Shown here: piece by piece, positions 4,938 through 5,059 of the stretch | Layout of the letters: every line of letters starts with the position of its first letter | How positions within the stretch are numbered: position 1 is the first letter of the stretch | NCBI GenBank assembly: GCA_018900295.1 | Contig: JAHIGH010000246.1 | Location: 1 to 5,059, forward strand | DNA length: 5,059 nucleotides | Direction of reading: 5' to 3' | From: Patescibacteria group bacterium | GTDB lineage: Bacteria > Patescibacteriota > Microgenomatia > Levybacterales > UBA12049 | Translations under genes and position numbers: made by a program | Notes under the pieces: generated by a model | The model's database searches: none | Seen by the model: only the letters and a program-made list of their open reading frames with translations | Told to the model about the DNA's origin: nothing

Positions 4938-4965
4938 TAGACAAGTAGTTAAAAGGTTTTATACA
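4938..4965 (+). promoter_or_regulatory. Possible transposase promoter
   Basis: TAGACA (4938-4943, five of six -35 bases), a 16-nt spacer and TATACA (4960-4965, four of six -10 bases) lie 25 nt before the ATG. A -35 inside the terminal sequence of an insertion sequence is common. The call rests on these boxes only. Confidence 0.35.
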
Positions 4966-4990
4966 ACTACAGGATTGGGGGTGAAAGTCT

Positions 4991-5059
4991 ATGGGTACAT
5001 TTCATGTCATTGCAAAAGAAATAAAAGAACAAGTACTTCACCGGATAAAAAACGAAGAA
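4991..5059 (+). CDS. Probable IS3-family transposase (OrfA), N-terminal fragment
   Basis: ATG 4991 opens a frame that runs to the window edge, 23 codons. It begins MGTFHVIAKEIKEQVLHRIK and continues NEE. The EIKEQVLHRIKNE helix is like the first helix of the helix-turn-helix domain in IS3-type OrfA transposases, which bind the element's ends. A strong Shine-Dalgarno sequence, GGGGGTGA (4977-4984), sits 6 nt before the ATG, unlike every other gene here, which supports both this start and a foreign origin. With 23 residues the family assignment is provisional; another helix-turn-helix protein is possible. Confidence 0.6.
   Translation, partial: MGTFHVIAKEIKEQVLHRIKNEE

Larger units (their letters stand above)
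4725..4990. other. Intergenic region between the operon and the transposase
   Basis: No convincing gene is present. The first part has a weak hairpin, GGAATA (4748-4753) with TATTCC (4773-4778), followed by a pyrimidine-rich stretch; it is a poor terminator candidate for the operon. An extended -10-like TGCTAAAAT (4811-4819) precedes an 18-codon frame, MERGKFSIVIFQPGGWMA (4832-4888), which has no other support. GC-rich tracts (4837-4844 and 4910-4918) contrast with the AT-rich operon. The last 60 bases probably belong to the insertion sequence. Confidence 0.5.
4931..5059 (+). mobile_element. Left part of a probable IS3-type insertion sequence
   Basis: The transposase start at 4991 is preceded by TGTAAACTAGACAAG from 4931, a plausible IS end beginning with TG. 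The boundary is a guess, because the matching right end and any target duplication lie outside the window. Just outside, ACAGG-TAC-CCTGT (4921-4933) is a small palindrome spanning the proposed edge. GTAGTT (4945-4950) and AACTAC (4965-4970) form an internal inverted repeat around the promoter. Confidence 0.45.

Overview
The window is AT-rich bacterial DNA in the standard code, with TAA or TAG ending every intact gene. The genes are small, with ATG or GTG starts that mostly lack a Shine-Dalgarno sequence, and two promoters place the predicted transcript start at or next to the start codon. This style, together with the gene content (a DUF4143 ATPase, a NYN-domain protein, a GNAT acetyltransferase, a COG2236-type phosphoribosyltransferase and an IS3-like transposase start), fits an accessory region of a small-genome lineage such as the Patescibacteria/CPR. 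That assignment is an inference from style, since no taxonomic marker gene is present.

Left part, minus strand, 2926 down to 1. Reading in the direction of transcription: a 12-codon leader ORF whose first nine codons nearly copy the start of the GNAT gene; a phosphoribosyltransferase gene broken by an apparent one-base deletion (2431-2891); a strong promoter followed within about 70 nt by a strong rho-independent terminator, so a small RNA or an attenuated leader (2271-2373); a NYN/LabA-like nuclease gene (1696-2232); a GNAT acetyltransferase gene (1182-1646); and a DUF4143 ATPase gene cut by the left edge (1-1086). The ATPase gene has a consensus -35 box inside a 10-bp palindrome and a predicted leaderless start.

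Divergent spacer, 2927-3145. It has -10-like TATAAT boxes facing both ways and an orphan Shine-Dalgarno-like tract, but no convincing gene.

Right part, plus strand. Three closely packed genes (3146-4724) overlap by 8 nt or are separated by 9 nt: a TIGR04255-family protein, a 66-residue Ser/Thr-rich small protein and a 193-residue protein with an SQDCDL motif and a conserved-looking C-terminal RFANYLSRIGLP segment. This is the best candidate here for an undescribed system. The TIGR04255 family is sporadically distributed and of unknown function, and the two partners have no function I can assign. A 266-bp spacer with palindromes follows. The window then ends in the first 23 codons of a probable IS3-type transposase with a strong Shine-Dalgarno sequence, so the three-gene unit borders a mobile element.
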